From: CAYFIW01 sp964500645
Lineage (GTDB): Bacteria; Chloroflexota; Dehalococcoidia; Lucifugimonadales; UBA826
Length of the DNA stretch: 34,241 bases
Direction: 5' to 3'
Assembly: GCA_964500645.1 (NCBI GenBank)
Contig: CAZCOH010000013.1
Coordinates: 1-34,241 of the forward strand
The notes under the pieces: model-generated
Told to the model about the DNA's origin: nothing
What the model saw: the letters and a program-made list of their open reading frames with translations, nothing else
Databases searched by the model: none
Shown here: positions 32,199-34,241 of the stretch, piece after piece
Numbering within the stretch: position 1 is the first letter of the stretch
How the letters are laid out: every line of letters starts with the position of its first letter
Position numbers and translations under genes: made by a program

Positions 32199-32207
32199 TG
32201 TTATAAT
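32199..32207 (+). promoter_or_regulatory. Extended -10 promoter of fabF
   Basis: TGTTATAAT is a perfect extended -10 (TGn plus TATAAT, hexamer at 32202-32207). No good -35 is needed for such promoters and none is evident. Transcription from about 32214 would leave a leader of nearly 120 bases before the fabF ATG, in which GTTGG and CCAAC (about 32244-32270) could pair; no known riboswitch is recognised. Confidence 0.55.
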
Positions 32208-32332
32208 CGCAGAGAAGTTCAGATATACAGACATTTAATATAGGGTTGGAATCGTCGTAAATCCCAACTGGTGTGTTGCACCGTTAGTCCGAATAATGAC
32301 AATGATTCCAGTCATAACCATGGAGCATTCAT

Positions 32333-33568
32333 ATGTCAGAAAAAGTTTTTATTACAGGATATGGGGCAGTGAGTCCAGTTGGCTTAACAAGCGATAAAAC
32401 TTGGGAAGGACTATGTGAAGGAAGATCTGGAGTTGATTCAATATCTTCGTTTGATACAAAAGGGTTTGATACAACTTTCGCTGCAGAAGTAACTGACTTT
32501 GATCCAGAAATTTATGTTGGAAAAAAACAAGCAAGACGAATGGATAGATTTGTCCAATTTGCGGCTGCCGCATCCTTAGAAGCTATTGAAAAAAGCGGGC
32601 TCAAAATCACCTCTGAAAACTGCGAGAGAGTTTCGGTGATGATAGCAAGCGGTATTGGCGGAATCATGACTCTATCAGATCAAATAGGCGTTTTGAACAA
32701 AAGAGGGCCATCAAGAGTTAGTCCTTTTTTGGTCCCGATGATGCTTCCAGACATGGCATCAGGTCAGGTTTCAATAATGACAGGTGCGAAAGGGGCAAAT
32801 TACAGCACTGTTTCAGCCTGCGCTAGCGGAGCGGATTCAATTGGTATGGCTTTCGAAGCGATACGTAGAGGAGACGTTGACATAGCTATAACAGGAGCAG
32901 CCGAAGCAGCCATATGTCCAGTAGGCGTAGCAGGGTTTAACTCATGTCAAGCTCTTTCTAAAAGAAACGATGACCCGAAGGGAGCTTCCAGGCCTTTCGA
33001 TTCTGATCGTGACGGATTTGTCCTAGGGGAAGGAGCAGGGGTATTAATCATTGAAACTGAAACATCAATGATAAACAGGGGAGCCAGCCCAATTGCGGAG
33101 ATAGTCGGATATGGAGCCACGGCAGATGCGAATCACATAACTCAGCCTGGTCCTGAGGGGGAAGGTGGTGCTCGCGCCATGACTAAAGCACTCATACAGG
33201 CTCAAATATCAGCCCAAGATATCGACTACATAAATGCTCACGGAACCTCCACACCATTAAACGACAAATTTGAAACCATGGCTATGAAATCTGTGTTTGG
33301 AGAATCTGCCCGGGGTATCCCAATCAGTTCAACGAAATCTATGACAGGACATCTACTGGGTGCAAGCGGGGCTCTAGAAGCCGTTGTTTCAGTAATGGCT
33401 TTAGAAAAAGCGGTTATTCCCCCTACTATTAATCTGACAACGCCTGACGCAGATTGTGACCTTGACTATACTCCAAACAATAAGAGGGAAAAAGAATTAT
33501 CGTTTGCAATGAGCAATTCTTTTGGATTTGGTGGCCACAACGCATCCCTTTTGTTTAAAAAATCTTAA
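32333..33568 (+). CDS. fabF: Beta-ketoacyl-ACP synthase II
   Basis: Condenses malonyl-ACP with acyl-ACP in fatty acid elongation. The 411-residue protein has a complete Cys-His-His triad: Cys163 in TVSACASGADSIG, His303 in INAHGTSTPLND, His340 in KSMTGHLLGASGA. The glycine-rich end FAMSNSFGFGGHNASLLF is typical. The ATG at 32333 has GGAG about 7 bases upstream. It stands alone here, without acpP, fabD, fabG or fabH beside it. recJ starts 48 bases downstream. Confidence 0.95.
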   Translation: MSEKVFITGYGAVSPVGLTSDKTWEGLCEGRSGVDSISSFDTKGFDTTFAAEVTDFDPEIYVGKKQARRMDRFVQFAAAASLEAIEKSGLKITSENCERVSVMIASGIGGIMTLSDQIGVLNKRGPSRVSPFLVPMMLPDMASGQVSIMTGAKGANYSTVSACASGADSIGMAFEAIRRGDVDIAITGAAEAAICPVGVAGFNSCQALSKRNDDPKGASRPFDSDRDGFVLGEGAGVLIIETETSMINRGASPIAEIVGYGATADANHITQPGPEGEGGARAMTKALIQAQISAQDIDYINAHGTSTPLNDKFETMAMKSVFGESARGIPISSTKSMTGHLLGASGALEAVVSVMALEKAVIPPTINLTTPDADCDLDYTPNNKREKELSFAMSNSFGFGGHNASLLFKKS

Positions 33569-33615
33569 AAAGTCTGAGACATAAATTTGACCTTAAATTT
33601 TCATACAAATAGCAA

Positions 33616-34241
33616 GTGATATACAACGATTGGAACATCCTACCCGAAGCTAATAATTCTCTAGTTAATGAGCTCCGACTTCCAAAGACGAAAGCAACAA
33701 TACTCTTCCACAGAGGAATAACGTCTAGTAATGAAGCAGATGCATTCATTAATCCATCTCCAAGTGCCCTTCACGACCCTTATCTATTTCAAGGAATGAG
33801 TGAATGCATAGCACGCCTGCAATTCGCCATAAAAAACAAAGAGAAAATTGGCATATTTGGAGATTTCGACACCGACGGACTGACTGGAACGGCAGTCCTT
33901 GTAAGAGGATTGACTAATCTTGGAGCGTCGGTACATCCCTATATACCCCATCGGACATTAGAAGGTCATGGTATAAGTGATGAGTCAATAGATTTTTTTA
34001 AAGAAAAGAATGTATCACTTCTTATAACTGTGGATTGCGGTGTCACTTCATTTAATGAAATCAATATGGCAAAAAGATTAGGGATCGAAACCATAGTAAC
34101 CGACCATCACGTACCAGATGATACGTTACCTGATGCAGTATCGATAATAAATCCCTCCCTTTCTGATTCCGAATATCCTTTTAATCACCTAACAGGGGTA
34201 GGTACGGCATTTAAAGTTATCCAAGCTTTATATGAAAAATT
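33616..34241 (+). CDS. recJ: Single-stranded-DNA exonuclease RecJ, N-terminal part (runs off the window)
   Basis: DHH-family 5'-3' exonuclease of recombination and repair. The reading frame is open from GTG 33616 (stop TAG at 33610-33612 just upstream) to the window end, 208 codons. It starts IYNDWNILPEANNSLVNEL and shows HRGITSSNEADAFINPS, LHDPYLFQGM, the first metal motif GDFDTDGLTGTAV (Asp83 region; usually DYDVDG), TVDCGVTS, and the DHH signature VTDHHVPDD, then SDSEYPFNHLTGVGTAFK. The C-terminal DHHA1 and OB domains lie beyond the window. No Shine-Dalgarno is visible for the GTG, so the start is tentative. Confidence 0.88.
   Translation, partial: MIYNDWNILPEANNSLVNELRLPKTKATILFHRGITSSNEADAFINPSPSALHDPYLFQGMSECIARLQFAIKNKEKIGIFGDFDTDGLTGTAVLVRGLTNLGASVHPYIPHRTLEGHGISDESIDFFKEKNVSLLITVDCGVTSFNEINMAKRLGIETIVTDHHVPDDTLPDAVSIINPSLSDSEYPFNHLTGVGTAFKVIQALYEK

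Noticed and set aside
1..34241. CRISPR array, insertion sequence, prophage, toxin-antitoxin or defence system
   Set aside because: No spaced direct-repeat array, transposase, integrase, phage structural or nuclease-type defence gene was seen on either strand.

Overview
This window is a gene-dense, AT-leaning stretch of a bacterial chromosome. It carries core biosynthesis and central metabolism with a more accessory, catabolic-looking section in the middle. The gene mix suggests a marine Chloroflexota bacterium, SAR202/Dehalococcoidia-like: archaeal-type phosphoglycerate mutase next to pgk and tpiA, a Chloroflexi-style polyprenyl synthetase, DUF3105, a zinc-dependent phospholipase C-like protein, a DehI-family protein and several metallo-beta-lactamase-fold hydrolases. 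This assignment is an inference from protein families; no rRNA or other phylogenetic marker is present to prove it.

Layout. (1) 1-4.5 kb, minus strand: tsaC, a polyprenyl synthetase, pgk, apgM and tpiA form a tight lower-glycolysis operon. Two genes in it show frame problems (tsaC start, tpiA C-terminal half). (2) 4.6-11.6 kb, plus strand: guaA coupled to an amidohydrolase, then purD-purB-purC-DUF3105-purS. (3) 11.6-17.4 kb, minus strand: histidine operon hisZ-hisG-(PLC-like)-hisD-hisC-hisB. (4) 17.5-19.7 kb, plus strand: a TPR protein, then purE-purK. Together the window encodes much of de novo purine synthesis (PurD, PurS, PurC, PurE, PurK, PurB, GuaA); purF, purL, purQ, purM, purN and purH are not here. 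(5) 19.7-25.4 kb: NHL-repeat protein, a glutathione-independent formaldehyde dehydrogenase-like zinc enzyme, an ACR3 arsenite carrier, tRNA-Arg(TCG), a DehI-family protein, an MBL-fold hydrolase and tRNA-His(GTG). (6) 25.6-34.2 kb: a small winged-helix regulator, leucyl aminopeptidase, a class-III aminotransferase of the glutamate-1-semialdehyde aminomutase type, a second MBL hydrolase, MtaB-type tRNA methylthiotransferase, a cyclase-family hydrolase, fabF, and the start of recJ running off the end.

No gene-free stretch exceeds about 300 bases. Genes abut or overlap at many junctions, and convergent gene ends are packed without obvious intrinsic terminators. TTG and GTG start codons are common, and several are fixed by a good Shine-Dalgarno sequence. 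I see no CRISPR array, insertion sequence, prophage or integrase. No wholly new system is evident. The points most worth a second look are the PLC-like gene inside the his operon, the DUF3105 membrane protein inside the pur operon, the twin palindromes between tsaC and guaA, the perfect 13-bp hairpin inside the dehydrogenase gene, and the altered metal-binding motifs of the polyprenyl synthetase.
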